Assembly (NCBI GenBank): GCA_025934635.1
Contig: JAICWX010000003.1
Coordinates: 1 to 64,000 of the forward strand
From: Streptosporangiaceae bacterium
Lineage (GTDB): Bacteria > Actinomycetota > Actinomycetes > Streptosporangiales > Streptosporangiaceae
Reading direction: 5' to 3'
Length of the DNA: 64,000 nt
Shown: piece after piece, positions 8,849 to 23,771 of the stretch
Numbering within the stretch: the stretch's first letter is position 1
Layout of the letters: every line of letters starts with the position of its first letter
Made by a program: the position numbers and the translations under genes
The notes under the pieces: generated by a model
Told to the model about the DNA's origin: nothing
Databases searched by the model: none
The model's input: only the letters and a program-made list of their open reading frames with translations

Positions 8849-9966
8849 GGCAGCTCCGCGGTGATGACGGTCGGCCCGCCGAACGGGCTGTCGATGCTCA
8901 GCGTGCCATCTACCGCGGCGGCGCGCTGCTCCAGGCCCCGCAGGCCGGTGTGCGACGCGCCGTCGCGGCTCCCCGGGGCAGCCCCGCCGCGCCCGTTGTC
9001 GGTGACGGTGATGCGGAGCACGTCCCGGGTCCGCGCGACGGCCACCTCGGCCTGGGTCGCCTGGGCGTGCTTGGCCACGTTGGCGAGTGATTCGGAGACG
9101 ATGAAGTAGGCCACCGCCTCGACCGCCGCCGACGCCGGCCGCGGCACGTCCACCTGCAGCTTGACCGGCAGCGGGGCGCGGGCCGCCAGCCCGGACAGCG
9201 CCGCGACCAGGCCCCGGTCGCTGAGCACGGCCGGGTGCAGGCCCCGGATGAACTGACGGAGCTCGGTCAGGGCCAGCACGGACTCGTCGTGCGCGGCGGC
9301 CAGGGCCTGGCGGACGGGTTCGGATTCGCCGTCGAGGCGCTCCCGGGCCATGCCGAGGTTCATCGCCAGCGAGACCAGCCGCTGCTGCGCGCCGTCATGC
9401 AGGTCACGCTCGATCCGGCGGCGTTCGGCGTCGGCCGCGTCGACCAGGTCGGCGCGGCTGCGGGCCAGCGACTCGACCCGCTGCGTCAGCGCCTCGCGCG
9501 GCCCGGGCCCGAGCAGCTTGCGGGCCAGGCCCTCGTCGGCCCGCGTGAACCGGCGGGCCAGCGGCGGCGCGACCGGGAACAGGACCACCAGCAGCCCGCC
9601 GGCGGCCCCGGTCACGATGGCGAGCAGGTGATAGCCGAGCTGGCGCCAGGTCGTGGCGACGAGCCACGGCCCGGCCGGCCACGGCGCGCGCCCGGAGGTC
9701 CGGGTGGCGGCCGGGATGTCCGCCCCGAGCGTCGCCCGGATCCTCGCCCGCTGGAGCAGGGTCAGCCCCTGTACCACCCACGGCAGCAGCACCAGCACCA
9801 GCACGGCCACCGTGGCGTAGATCGCGGCGTGCTCCCAGCCGCCCGGCCCTCGCGCCAGGCTGAAGACCGCCGCCCCCCAGATCACGACGAACGCGCCGAG
9901 CAGGATGCCGCCGGCCAGCCCGGCCAGCAGGCCGGCCCCAGCGTTCTTGGTTGCGCCCCAGGTCAT
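8836..9966 (-). CDS. Sensor histidine kinase (HisKA_3 / DesK-type)
   Basis: 376 residues. ATG at 9966 gives MTWGATKNAG and two pairs of membrane helices (about 12-36 and 47-70; 108-135), followed by the HisKA_3 dimerisation domain with H190 in ERRRIERDLHDGAQQR and a HATPase_c domain with N-box SESLANVAKHA and G-box DNGRGGAAPG. There is no large extracytoplasmic sensor loop, so it probably senses the membrane or a membrane partner such as the adjacent exporter. The same frame stays open far upstream of 9966 but contains no family similarity. It lies upstream of its response regulator in one operon, overlapping it by 13 bp. Confidence 0.93.
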   Translation of the reverse strand: MTWGATKNAGAGLLAGLAGGILLGAFVVIWGAAVFSLARGPGGWEHAAIYATVAVLVLVLLPWVVQGLTLLQRARIRATLGADIPAATRTSGRAPWPAGPWLVATTWRQLGYHLLAIVTGAAGGLLVVLFPVAPPLARRFTRADEGLARKLLGPGPREALTQRVESLARSRADLVDAADAERRRIERDLHDGAQQRLVSLAMNLGMARERLDGESEPVRQALAAAHDESVLALTELRQFIRGLHPAVLSDRGLVAALSGLAARAPLPVKLQVDVPRPASAAVEAVAYFIVSESLANVAKHAQATQAEVAVARTRDVLRITVTDNGRGGAAPGSRDGASHTGLRGLEQRAAAVDGTLSIDSPFGGPTVITAELPCES

Positions 9967-10025
9967 GGAAGCCACCGTACAAAGGCTCGCGTCCCGGCCA
10001 CTATGGGGCGTCCCTGCCCAACGGG

Positions 10026-10039
10026 TGGGGTTTTCCCCA
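10026..10039. promoter_or_regulatory. Palindrome TGGGG-TTTT-CCCCA upstream of ABC-2 exporter
   Basis: A perfect inverted repeat, preceded by G so that it reads GTGGGG-N4-CCCCAG. It lies 53 bp before the exporter start and 59 bp before the divergent kinase start. It mirrors the element at 2515-2531 in sequence and position, making it a candidate operator for the neighbouring response regulator. Confidence 0.45.
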
Positions 10040-10054
10040 GTCAGCATCGGCTGA

Positions 10055-10074
10055 GCGCCCCAATTACGGGGCGC
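10055..10074. promoter_or_regulatory. Palindrome GCGCCCC-N6-GGGGCGC
   Basis: A second perfect inverted repeat (7-bp arms, AATTAC centre), 18 bp before the exporter start. It could be an operator or fold into an mRNA hairpin just ahead of the ribosome-binding region. No T-tract follows, so it is not a simple terminator. Confidence 0.4.
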
Positions 10075-10092
10075 GCCGCGGGCGGCAGTGTG

Positions 10093-11013
10093 ATGGACAT
10101 GATCGAGATACACGCACTGACCAAGCGCTACGGATCCACCACCGCCGTCACCGACCTGACGTTCACCGTCCAGCCGGGCACGGTCACCGGGTTCCTCGGG
10201 CCGAACGGTGCCGGGAAGTCCACCACCATGCGGATGATCCTGGGCCTGGACCAGCCGACCAGCGGCACGATCCTGGTCAACGGCCGCCCGCCCCGCGCCC
10301 ACGCCGCGCCGCTGCACGAGGTCGGCGGCATGATCGACCCGCGGGCGGTGCACCCGTCCCGGCACGCTTACCACCACCTGCTGGCGCTCGCCCAGACCTC
10401 CGGCATCCGCCGGTCCCGGGTCGATGAGGTCATCGACGCGGTCGGGCTGCGCTCGGTGGCGAACCGGCCGGCGGGCAAGTTCTCCCTCGGCATGGCCCAG
10501 CGGCTCGGCATCGCCGCCGCGCTGCTCGGCGACCCGGCCACCGTGGTCCTCGACGAGCCGGTGAACGGCCTGGACGTCGAGGGCATCCGCTGGATTCGCG
10601 GGATGCTGCGCGAGCTGGCCGATCAGGGCAAGACGGTCTTCGTCTCCTCGCACCTGATGAGCGAGATCGCCCAGACCGCCAGCCACCTGATCGTCATCGG
10701 CAAGGGGCGCCTGATCGCGGACACCGGCGTGGCCGAGTTCATCGCCTCGGCCGCCCCCGCCGCCGTGCGGGTCCGCAGCTCGGACCAGCCCGCGCTGGCC
10801 CGGCTGCTCCGCGCGCCCGACGTCACCGTCATCGGCCAGGACGACGGCGCGCTGGCGGTGACCGGCCTGACCGCCGCGCAGATCGGCGCGTCGGCGGCCG
10901 CGGCCGGGATCACCGTGCTCGAGCTCGCCGCCGAGCAGGCGTCGCTGGAAGACGCCTTCGTCGACCTGACCAAGGACGCGGTCGAGTACCGCGCCGCTCG
11001 CCCTGCCCTTTAG
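10093..11013 (+). CDS. ABC-2 type transporter ATP-binding protein
   Basis: 306 residues. Walker A GPNGAGKST, signature FSLGMAQRLGIA, Walker B VVLDEPVNGLD and switch SSHLMSEI are all present. The C-terminal ~70 residues match the extra domain of drug/antibiotic exporters of the DrrA/CcmA group. The start could be the ATG at 10093 or the second ATG at 10099; GGGCGG upstream fits either. It is followed after 20 bp by its permease and is divergent from the two-component pair at 8207-9966, which probably controls it. Likely role: export of, or resistance to, a membrane-active compound; substrate unknown. Confidence 0.93.
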   Translation: MDMIEIHALTKRYGSTTAVTDLTFTVQPGTVTGFLGPNGAGKSTTMRMILGLDQPTSGTILVNGRPPRAHAAPLHEVGGMIDPRAVHPSRHAYHHLLALAQTSGIRRSRVDEVIDAVGLRSVANRPAGKFSLGMAQRLGIAAALLGDPATVVLDEPVNGLDVEGIRWIRGMLRELADQGKTVFVSSHLMSEIAQTASHLIVIGKGRLIADTGVAEFIASAAPAAVRVRSSDQPALARLLRAPDVTVIGQDDGALAVTGLTAAQIGASAAAAGITVLELAAEQASLEDAFVDLTKDAVEYRAARPAL

Positions 11014-11033
11014 TCCTCGAAGGAGAAGATCCG

Positions 11034-11861
11034 ATGACCACCATCGCCACCACCGCTGCCCTGCCCCCCTACACCCGGACGCAGCGGGTCACCCAGGCCC
11101 GCGTGATCAAGGCCGAATGGACCAAGCTGCGCACTCAGCCCGCCGCGCTGTGGTCACTGCTGTCCGCGGTCATCCTCGTCATCGGGTTCGGCGTGCTGTA
11201 CAGCCTGCTGCGGGAGGCACGGCCGCCGCAGGGCGCCGCCGCCACCGCCTCGTTCGACCCGGTCTCGGTCAGCCAGTCCGGGGTCCAGCTCGCGCAGATC
11301 GCCGTCGGGGTGCTCGGCGTGCTGCTGATCACCAGCGAGTACGCCACCGGCATGATCCGGACGACGCTGGCGGCCGTGCCGAAGCGGCTGCCCGCCCTGT
11401 GGGGCAAGGCGATCATGCTGACCGCGGCCATTCTCGCGATCGGCCTGCCCGCCTCGTTCATCACCTTCAGCGCCGGGCAGTCGATCCTGGGCAGGCAGCA
11501 CCTGTCCACCACGCTCGGCGCGCCCGGCGTGACCCAGGCGGTGATCGGCTCCGCGCTGTACCTGGCCGTGGCCGGGCTGCTCGGCCTGGCCCTCGGCACC
11601 CTGCTGCGCAGCACCGCGGCCGGGATCTCGGCCCTGTTCGGCGTGACGTTCGCCCTCCCGATCGTGGCCGGCTTCCTGCCCGGCAGCCTGTCCGACCAGG
11701 TGAACAAGTTCCTGCCCAGCACGGCGGGCCAGGCGATCACCGCGGTCCACCCGGACCCGGCGACGTCCCTGTCCCCCTGGACCGGCTTCGGCGTCTTCGC
11801 CGCCTACGCCGCCGTCCTGCTCGCCGTGGCCGCCGTCCGGATGCGCCGCGGGGATGCGTAG
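11034..11861 (+). CDS. ABC-2 type transporter permease
   Basis: 275 residues with about six membrane helices, starting after the cytoplasmic N-terminus VIKAEWTKLRTQP, the coupling motif typical of ABC-2 permeases (first helix about 38-58; then near 85, 125, 175, 200 and 250). ATG at 11034 has a strong ribosome site (AAGGAGAAG, 5-bp spacing). It forms the transporter with the ATPase just upstream. A strong hairpin at 11880-11922 ends the operon. Confidence 0.93.
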   Translation: MTTIATTAALPPYTRTQRVTQARVIKAEWTKLRTQPAALWSLLSAVILVIGFGVLYSLLREARPPQGAAATASFDPVSVSQSGVQLAQIAVGVLGVLLITSEYATGMIRTTLAAVPKRLPALWGKAIMLTAAILAIGLPASFITFSAGQSILGRQHLSTTLGAPGVTQAVIGSALYLAVAGLLGLALGTLLRSTAAGISALFGVTFALPIVAGFLPGSLSDQVNKFLPSTAGQAITAVHPDPATSLSPWTGFGVFAAYAAVLLAVAAVRMRRGDA

Positions 11862-11879
11862 CCCGCACCCTTCCGGCCC

Positions 11880-11922
11880 CCGACGGCCCCGAGCCCCTCG
11901 CGAGAGGGACCGGGGCCGTCGG
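11880..11922. terminator. Bidirectional hairpin terminator
   Basis: A 12-bp perfect stem (CCGACGGCCCCG at 11880-11891 with its complement at 11911-11922) encloses a second 5-bp stem CCCTC/GAGGG with a GCGA tetraloop. It lies between the convergent ABC-2 permease and beta-galactosidase genes and can end transcription from both. It has no T-tract, as is common in high-GC actinomycetes. Confidence 0.8.
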
Positions 11923-11936
11923 CCTGCGTGCGCCAT

Positions 11937-19205
<7,269 letters not shown>

Positions 19206-19222
<17 letters not shown>

Positions 19223-19520
19223 GCTCTCCACCCGCCGCGACCCGGACGGGACCCCGGTGGTGACCGCGGTGGGCGAGATCGACATGAGCAACGCGGACAC
19301 TTTCCTCGACGCGCTCGGCCAGGCCGCCGCGGAGGCCGCCGCGGGGAGCGGCCGCCTCGTCGTCGACCTGACCCGGGTGGAGTACCTGGACAGCGCCGGG
19401 GTGCACGCCCTGTTCACGTACACGCCGGGCCTGGAGCTGATCGCCAGCCCGCTGCTCGCCCCGGTCCTGGCCATCTCCGGCCTGTCCGACGTCGCCTCGG
19501 TCCGCGACCCCCGGGCCTGA
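19206..19520 (+). CDS. STAS-domain anti-sigma factor antagonist
   Basis: 104 residues, the length of SpoIIAA/RsbV proteins. The STAS core reads VTAVGEIDMSNADTF, then LVVDLTRVEYLDSAGVHAL with the phosphorylatable S63. Unphosphorylated antagonists bind an RsbW-type kinase and free its sigma factor. The start lies inside the 3' end of the 1403-residue kinase/phosphatase gene (17-bp overlap), which carries both an RsbW-like kinase and a PP2C domain, so that protein is probably its kinase and phosphatase. No sigma factor gene is adjacent. Confidence 0.93.
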
Positions 19521-19534
19521 CCGCTCCTTCGCCC

Positions 19535-21115
19535 CTACACCGTCAGTTCGGTGGTTATCCGCCCGATCAGCGCGGCCGCGGCACTGGCCGCCGTCTCCGG
19601 CAGCCGCGAGTACCCGCAGATCAGCCCGGATCGGCGGGGCCCGCGGGATCGCGTGGCACCGGCGCAGAACGCGGAAAGCGGCAGGCAGGCCAGCCCGGCT
19701 TCGGCTAGGCGGCCCACCGCGGCCACGTCGTCCAGCGCGTCGTCGAAGAGCAGGGTCAGGTGCAGCCCGGCTTCGATCCCGAGGGCCCGGGCGGCCGGGA
19801 TGTGCTCGCGGCAGGCGGCGACGAACCGTCCCTGCCGCGCCCGGTAGGTCCGCATGGCCCGGGAGTGGTGACGGGTCAGCGCACCGGACGCGATGAAGCT
19901 GGCCAGGAAGGCCGCTGACACCTGGCTGACCTCCTCGCCGGAGGCGTCCAGGTAGGCCGTCATCGGGGCGCGGAACCGGGCGGGCAGCACCGTCCACGAC
20001 ACGCGCAGCCCGCGGGACAAGATCTTCGAGCTGGTGCCGAGGTAGACCACGTGCCGGGCGGCCGCGGGCATGGCCCGCAGCGGGGTCAGCGGCGGCACGT
20101 CGTACCGGAACTCGCCGTCGTAGTCGTCCTCCAGCACCAGGGCGTCGCCGGCCGCCGCCCACTCCAGCAGCGCGGCCCGGCGGTGCACTGGCATCCGGCC
20201 TCCGAGCGGGAACTGGTGGGCGGGCGTGACGTAGCCGGCCCGGTCGCTCCCGCGCAGGTCCTGGGCCCGGATGCCGTCGTCGTCAACCGGAACGGGCCTG
20301 ATGGTGGCGCCGGCTTCCGCCAGCGCGAGCCGGGCCTTGGCGTAGCCGGGATCCTCGAACGCGACCGGCTGGCCGGCCAGCCCGCAGGTGACGGCGACCG
20401 CCCGGAGCGCGGAGCTGACGCTCGGGAACAAGAAGATGTCCGCCGGGTCGACGGCCAGCCCGCGGAAGCGGCGCAGGTGGCCGCCGAGCTCCTCGCGCAG
20501 GTCGGGGGCCTGCCGGGTGGGCGAGGCGGCCAGCCGCATGGCTCGTGCCCAGTCCCGTTCGGCGATCAGCCCCGGATCGGCCAGCCCGGGCCGCAGGTCA
20601 TAGACGATCCGGCCGTCCCCCTCCAGATCCAGCCGGACAGACGGCGCCAGCGCCGTCCTAGACGCCCGAGCCCGGGCCGCGTCTAGCGTCCCGGCCCCGG
20701 ACACTCCGTCGTTGAGAACTCGTTCCCCGGGCGCTCCTGCTCCAGGCGGTCCGTCCCTGAGTGCCCCGTCGTTGAGTGCCCCGTCGCTGGGCGCCCCGTC
20801 GTTGAGTGCCCCGGCCCGGGGCGTTCCGAACGCGCCGGCCTGCGCGGCCGCGGCCGCGCCGTGCTCCACGTAGGTGGCCCCGCCCGGCCGGGCGACCAGG
20901 AACCCGGCCGCGGTGAGCTCCTCGTAGGCGCCCACAACCGCCGTCCGGGCCAGCCCGAACGTGGCCGCCAGCGTTCGGGTGGACGGCAGCCGGTCACCGT
21001 CGTGCAGCTGCCCCGACGCGATCGCCTCGACCAGTGCCCGCGCCACCTGACTGGCCCGCGGACCGGTCCGCTCGGACAGGTCCAGCTCGAAGCCGACCGG
21101 CGCCGCCGTCCGCAT
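19535..21115 (-). CDS. MocR/PdxR-type regulator (GntR HTH + aminotransferase fold)
   Basis: 526 residues. An N-terminal GntR winged helix (about 15-80; DRLPSTRTLAATFGLAR), a long low-complexity linker (about 85-150, built from 15-bp repeats), and a class I aminotransferase domain with PLP-binding K364 in GTSSKILSRGLRVSW. MocR proteins sense PLP or an amino compound and often regulate a divergent gene. Here the divergent side is a 371-bp gap followed by a gene on the same strand, so the target is not obvious; the large palindrome at 21275-21328 lies about 160 bp upstream. A GTG precedes the ATG at 21115, but the AGGGGG ribosome site fits the ATG better. Confidence 0.9.
   Translation of the reverse strand: MRTAAPVGFELDLSERTGPRASQVARALVEAIASGQLHDGDRLPSTRTLAATFGLARTAVVGAYEELTAAGFLVARPGGATYVEHGAAAAAQAGAFGTPRAGALNDGAPSDGALNDGALRDGPPGAGAPGERVLNDGVSGAGTLDAARARASRTALAPSVRLDLEGDGRIVYDLRPGLADPGLIAERDWARAMRLAASPTRQAPDLREELGGHLRRFRGLAVDPADIFLFPSVSSALRAVAVTCGLAGQPVAFEDPGYAKARLALAEAGATIRPVPVDDDGIRAQDLRGSDRAGYVTPAHQFPLGGRMPVHRRAALLEWAAAGDALVLEDDYDGEFRYDVPPLTPLRAMPAAARHVVYLGTSSKILSRGLRVSWTVLPARFRAPMTAYLDASGEEVSQVSAAFLASFIASGALTRHHSRAMRTYRARQGRFVAACREHIPAARALGIEAGLHLTLLFDDALDDVAAVGRLAEAGLACLPLSAFCAGATRSRGPRRSGLICGYSRLPETAASAAAALIGRITTELTV
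20762..20813 (-). repeat. 15-bp tandem repeat in MocR linker
   Basis: Three copies of a 15-bp unit like TGCCCCGTCGTTGAG (20762, 20777, 20792) plus a partial fourth; a diverged copy precedes them near 20747. They encode the repeated ALNDG/APSDG linker between the DNA-binding and PLP domains. Copy number could vary in frame and change linker length. Confidence 0.85.
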
Positions 21116-21274
21116 CACGCACCCCCTGCCAATGCGGTCCTGTATCAGGTCAGTTTTCCGGCCTGACAGTGCTACCAGTATGCCGCGTGAGGCTCGCCAC
21201 CCCTACGCTGACGCCAGGACGGTAACCCCATCCGCCCCTAGGATCACACCATCAACGCATTCCGGCGATTCGAA

Positions 21275-21328
21275 CATGATCACGAAAGATTGACTACGGC
21301 TAGCCGTATCTAAGTCTTCGTGATCATG
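21275..21328. repeat. Nested perfect palindrome (54 bp)
   Basis: The outer arms CATGATCACGAA (21275-21286) and TTCGTGATCATG (21317-21328) are exact complements. The centre TACGGCTAGCCGTA (21295-21308) is itself a perfect 14-bp palindrome. The 8-bp stretches between them do not pair. The element could extrude as a cruciform, act as a multi-site operator (perhaps for MocR, about 160 bp away) or be a recombination or replication-related site. Confidence 0.8.
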
Positions 21329-21379
21329 CAAATATCCCGGCGACGCGTGATGGATGGGGTTCTAGGGGTTAGCGGGTTT

Positions 21380-21415
21380 GTCAGGCCGCCGACGCCGCCT
21401 GACGCAGGAGCGTCA
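21380..21415 (-). terminator. Overlapping hairpins 3' of the SDR gene
   Basis: Two stems share four bases: GTCAGGC/GCCTGAC (21380-21403) and TGACGC-AGGA-GCGTCA (21400-21415). They begin 71 bp past the SDR stop in its direction of transcription. They are mutually exclusive. A terminator is the simplest reading; no T-tract follows. Confidence 0.45.
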
Positions 21416-21486
21416 TGTGCAGAAGAGTTCCACGGCTGGCGATCCTGATCTGTACAGCAGCGAGAACCGCAGACAAAGGCGGGGAC

Positions 21487-22251
21487 TCAGCCGATGGCCC
21501 AGCCGCCGTCGACGAGGAGCTCGCTGCCGGTGGCGTAGCCGGACAGGTCGGAGGCGAAGTAGACGACCGCGGGCGAGATCTCCTCCGGCTCGGCGATCCG
21601 CGGTACGGCCAGCCGGTCCTTGCCGCGCTCGACGAACGCCTCCTCGGTGAGCCCGTCCCCCGTCAGCAGGGGCGTGGCGACGGCGCCGGGGTGGATGGAG
21701 TTCACCCGGATGTTGTACTGGCCGAGTTCGGCCGCCGCGGCCTTGGTCAGGCCGCGCACGGCCCACTTGCTGGTGACGTAGGCGAGCGCGTTCGGGGTGC
21801 CGAGCATGCCGGCGTTGCTCGAGACGTTGACGACCGAACCTCCGCCCGCTCCCCGCATCGAGTCCAGCACCGCCCGCAGGCCGAGCCAGGCCCCCTTCAC
21901 GTTGACGTTCATGATCAGGTCCCAGTCGGCCGGGGACGCCGCCTCGATCGTGTCGCGGATGAGGATCCCGGCGTTGTTGACGAGCACCCGCACCGGGCCG
22001 AACGCCGCTACCGCCGTCTCGACGGCGGCCGCCCACTCGGACTCGGAGGTCACGTCGAGGTGCATGTACCGCGCCGCGTCGCCGATTTCGCCCGCCACCT
22101 GTTCGCCGAGGTCGTCGAGCACGTCGGTGAGGACCACCCGCGCCCCCTCGGCCGCCAGCGCCCGCGCGTGCGCCGCGCCCTGGCCCCGGGCAGCGCCGGT
22201 GACGATGACACAGCGCCCGGCCAGACCGGTATCCCGTGCGCCGCTCACCAT
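21487..22251 (-). CDS. Short-chain dehydrogenase/reductase (SDR)
   Basis: 254 residues, a classical SDR. The cofactor motif TGAARGQG is at 19-26, and an Asp after the second strand (LTDVLDD) favours NAD(H). NNAG follows at 92-95, and the active site is S144/S145, Y158 and K162 (YVTSK). The C-terminal GSELLVDGGWAIG is typical. Members oxidise secondary alcohols such as hydroxysteroids, cyclic alcohols or hydroxyacyl intermediates. ATG at 22251 has GGGAGGG 4-5 bp upstream. It is divergent from the CoA-transferase gene, and the 128-bp gap between them carries two copies of the ATTGTATGCAAT-type motif, which puts it in the 21-41 kb catabolic regulon. Confidence 0.95.
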   Translation of the reverse strand: MVSGARDTGLAGRCVIVTGAARGQGAAHARALAAEGARVVLTDVLDDLGEQVAGEIGDAARYMHLDVTSESEWAAAVETAVAAFGPVRVLVNNAGILIRDTIEAASPADWDLIMNVNVKGAWLGLRAVLDSMRGAGGGSVVNVSSNAGMLGTPNALAYVTSKWAVRGLTKAAAAELGQYNIRVNSIHPGAVATPLLTGDGLTEEAFVERGKDRLAVPRIAEPEEISPAVVYFASDLSGYATGSELLVDGGWAIG

Positions 22252-22274
22252 CCAGCCCTCCCGGCAACGCGGCT

Positions 22275-22286
22275 AATGCATACAAA
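22275..22286. promoter_or_regulatory. GntR/FCD-type operator, SDR side
   Basis: AATGCATACAAA, 10 of 12 matches to ATTGCATACAAT, 24 bp upstream of the SDR start. It is one of seven copies confined to intergenic regions of the catabolic island. Confidence 0.6.
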
Positions 22287-22346
22287 CCGTCTGCCATAGC
22301 GCCTGAGATTCACGAAATACGCCTACTTCTTCTCTCAAGGCTCATC

Positions 22347-22358
22347 ATTGCATACAAT
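22347..22358. promoter_or_regulatory. GntR/FCD-type operator over CoA-transferase -10
   Basis: ATTGCATACAAT, 12 of 12 to the consensus (reverse complement of ATTGTATGCAAT). Its last six bases, TACAAT, make a good -10 hexamer for the CoA-transferase gene, placing the likely transcript start about 15 bp before its TTG codon. Binding here would block RNA polymerase. Confidence 0.7.
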
Positions 22359-22379
22359 CGAGACCGTGGAGGTGCCTAC

Positions 22380-23672
22380 TTGACTGAGGTCGGAGCGGGG
22401 ACAGCAGACGTGCCGGAGGCAGCGGACGCGAAGACCGGGGGCGTGGCGGCCACGCAGGAGGCGCCGTGCACACCGGGCGCGGCGGGGCCGCTGGCCGGGG
22501 TTCGCGTCATCGAGTGCGGTTCGCTGATCGCCGGCCCCTTCTGCGGCCAGCTGCTCGGCGACTTCGGCGCCGAGGTGATCAAGGTGGAGGACCCGGCCGC
22601 CGGGGACCCGATGCGGAAATGGGGGCCGCGGCAGGTCGACGGCCTGTCCCTGCACTGGCCGATCATCGCCCGCAACAAGAAGTCGGTGACCGCCGACCTC
22701 CGCCAGGCCGACGGGCAGCGGCTGCTGCGCGAGCTGGCCGGGGTCAGCGACATCGTGATCGAGAACTTCCGGCCGGGCACGCTCGAGCGCTGGGGCCTGG
22801 GCTACGACGCGCTGGCCGCCGTCAACCCGCGGCTGATCCTGGTCCGCGTCAGCGGCTACGGCCAGAGCGGGCCGTACGCGCTGCGGGCCGGCTTCGGGTC
22901 GGTCGGCGAGGCCATGGGCGGCATCAGGTACGTGACCGGCGAGCCCGACCGGGCCCCGTCCCGGACCGGCATCTCGCTCGGCGACTCGCTGGCCGCGACC
23001 TTCGCGGCGGTGGGGGCGATCCTGGCGCTGTACGCCCGGGACCGGACGGGACGCGGGCAGGTAGTGGACTCCGCCATCTACGAGGCGGTGCTCGCCCTGA
23101 TGGAGTCGGTGCTGCCCGAGTGGGAACTGGCCGGCTACCAGCGCGAGCGGACCGGCTCGGTGCTGCCCGGCGTGTCCCCGTCGAACGTGTACCCGGCCGC
23201 CGACGGCAGCGGGGTGCTGATCGGGGCGAACCGGGACACCGTGTTCGCCCGGCTGGCGATCGCGATGGACCGCCCGGACCTGGCCGCCGACCCCCGCTAT
23301 GCGACCCACGCGGCCCGCGGCGAGCGGCAGGCCGAGGTGGACCAGCTGATCTCGGACTGGACGTCGACGCTGGACACCGAGCCGCTGCTCGCGCTGCTGG
23401 CCGAGGCGGGCGTGCCGGCCAGCCGGATCTACCAGAGCAAGGACATGTTCGACGACCCGCACTTCCGGGCGCGGGAGGCTATCGTCCGCCTGACCCACGA
23501 CAAGCTGGGGCCGTTCCCGGTCCAGGCCGTGGTCCCCCGGCTGTCCGGCACGCCGGGCTCCGTGCGCAGCCTCGGCCCCGAGCTCGGCCAGCACAACGAG
23601 GAGATCTACGGCGGCCTGCTCGGCCTCACCCCCGCCCGCCTCGCCGCCCTCCGCACCCAGGGCGTCGTCTAA
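22380..23672 (+). CDS. CaiB/BaiF family CoA-transferase (class III)
   Basis: 430 residues. Class III transferases move CoA between carboxylic acids. The family start PLAGVRVIECGSLIAGPFC follows a ~35-residue extension; the catalytic Asp is D202 in ISLGDSLAAT, matching Asp169 of formyl-CoA transferase. ENFRPGTLERWGLGY and GRGQVVDSAIYEAV are family blocks. The start is TTG at 22380, decided by an ideal GGAGGT 6 bp upstream; the in-frame codons farther upstream would cross the operator and promoter. It is divergent from the SDR gene and has an ATTGCATACAAT operator on its -10. Likely role: loading CoA onto a catabolic acid from an acyl-CoA donor. Confidence 0.93.
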   Translation: MTEVGAGTADVPEAADAKTGGVAATQEAPCTPGAAGPLAGVRVIECGSLIAGPFCGQLLGDFGAEVIKVEDPAAGDPMRKWGPRQVDGLSLHWPIIARNKKSVTADLRQADGQRLLRELAGVSDIVIENFRPGTLERWGLGYDALAAVNPRLILVRVSGYGQSGPYALRAGFGSVGEAMGGIRYVTGEPDRAPSRTGISLGDSLAATFAAVGAILALYARDRTGRGQVVDSAIYEAVLALMESVLPEWELAGYQRERTGSVLPGVSPSNVYPAADGSGVLIGANRDTVFARLAIAMDRPDLAADPRYATHAARGERQAEVDQLISDWTSTLDTEPLLALLAEAGVPASRIYQSKDMFDDPHFRAREAIVRLTHDKLGPFPVQAVVPRLSGTPGSVRSLGPELGQHNEEIYGGLLGLTPARLAALRTQGVV

Positions 23673-23771
23673 CCGGAAGCGACCGGACTCGGTGTGCCCC
23701 TGGGTACCTTCTTGCGTGCCCTGTGCGCCACCGACCGGGGCTAGGGAGGCGGCGGCCAGTGAGGGCGGGGG

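Larger units (their letters stand above)
21116..21486. other. 371-bp intergenic region rich in inverted repeats
   Basis: No coding sequence is recognisable. It lies between the MocR start and the SDR stop, both on the minus strand. It is AT-richer than its surroundings, holds the nested palindrome 21275-21328, and has a shuffled outer repeat: GGATGGGGTT and CTAGGGG occur at about 21350-21370 and, in inverted orientation, at about 21220-21241. Two hairpins at 21380-21415 lie on the SDR side. Confidence 0.6.

Noticed and set aside
9235..10092. N-terminal extension of the ABC-2 ATPase frame over the histidine kinase gene
   Set aside because: It lacks any domain and crosses the divergent promoter; the ATPase family begins at 10093.
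23673..23771. Possible terminator between the convergent CoA-transferase and ligase genes
   Set aside because: Only an imperfect, interrupted stem (CCGG..CGGTG with CACCG..CCGG) is visible; not strong enough to list.
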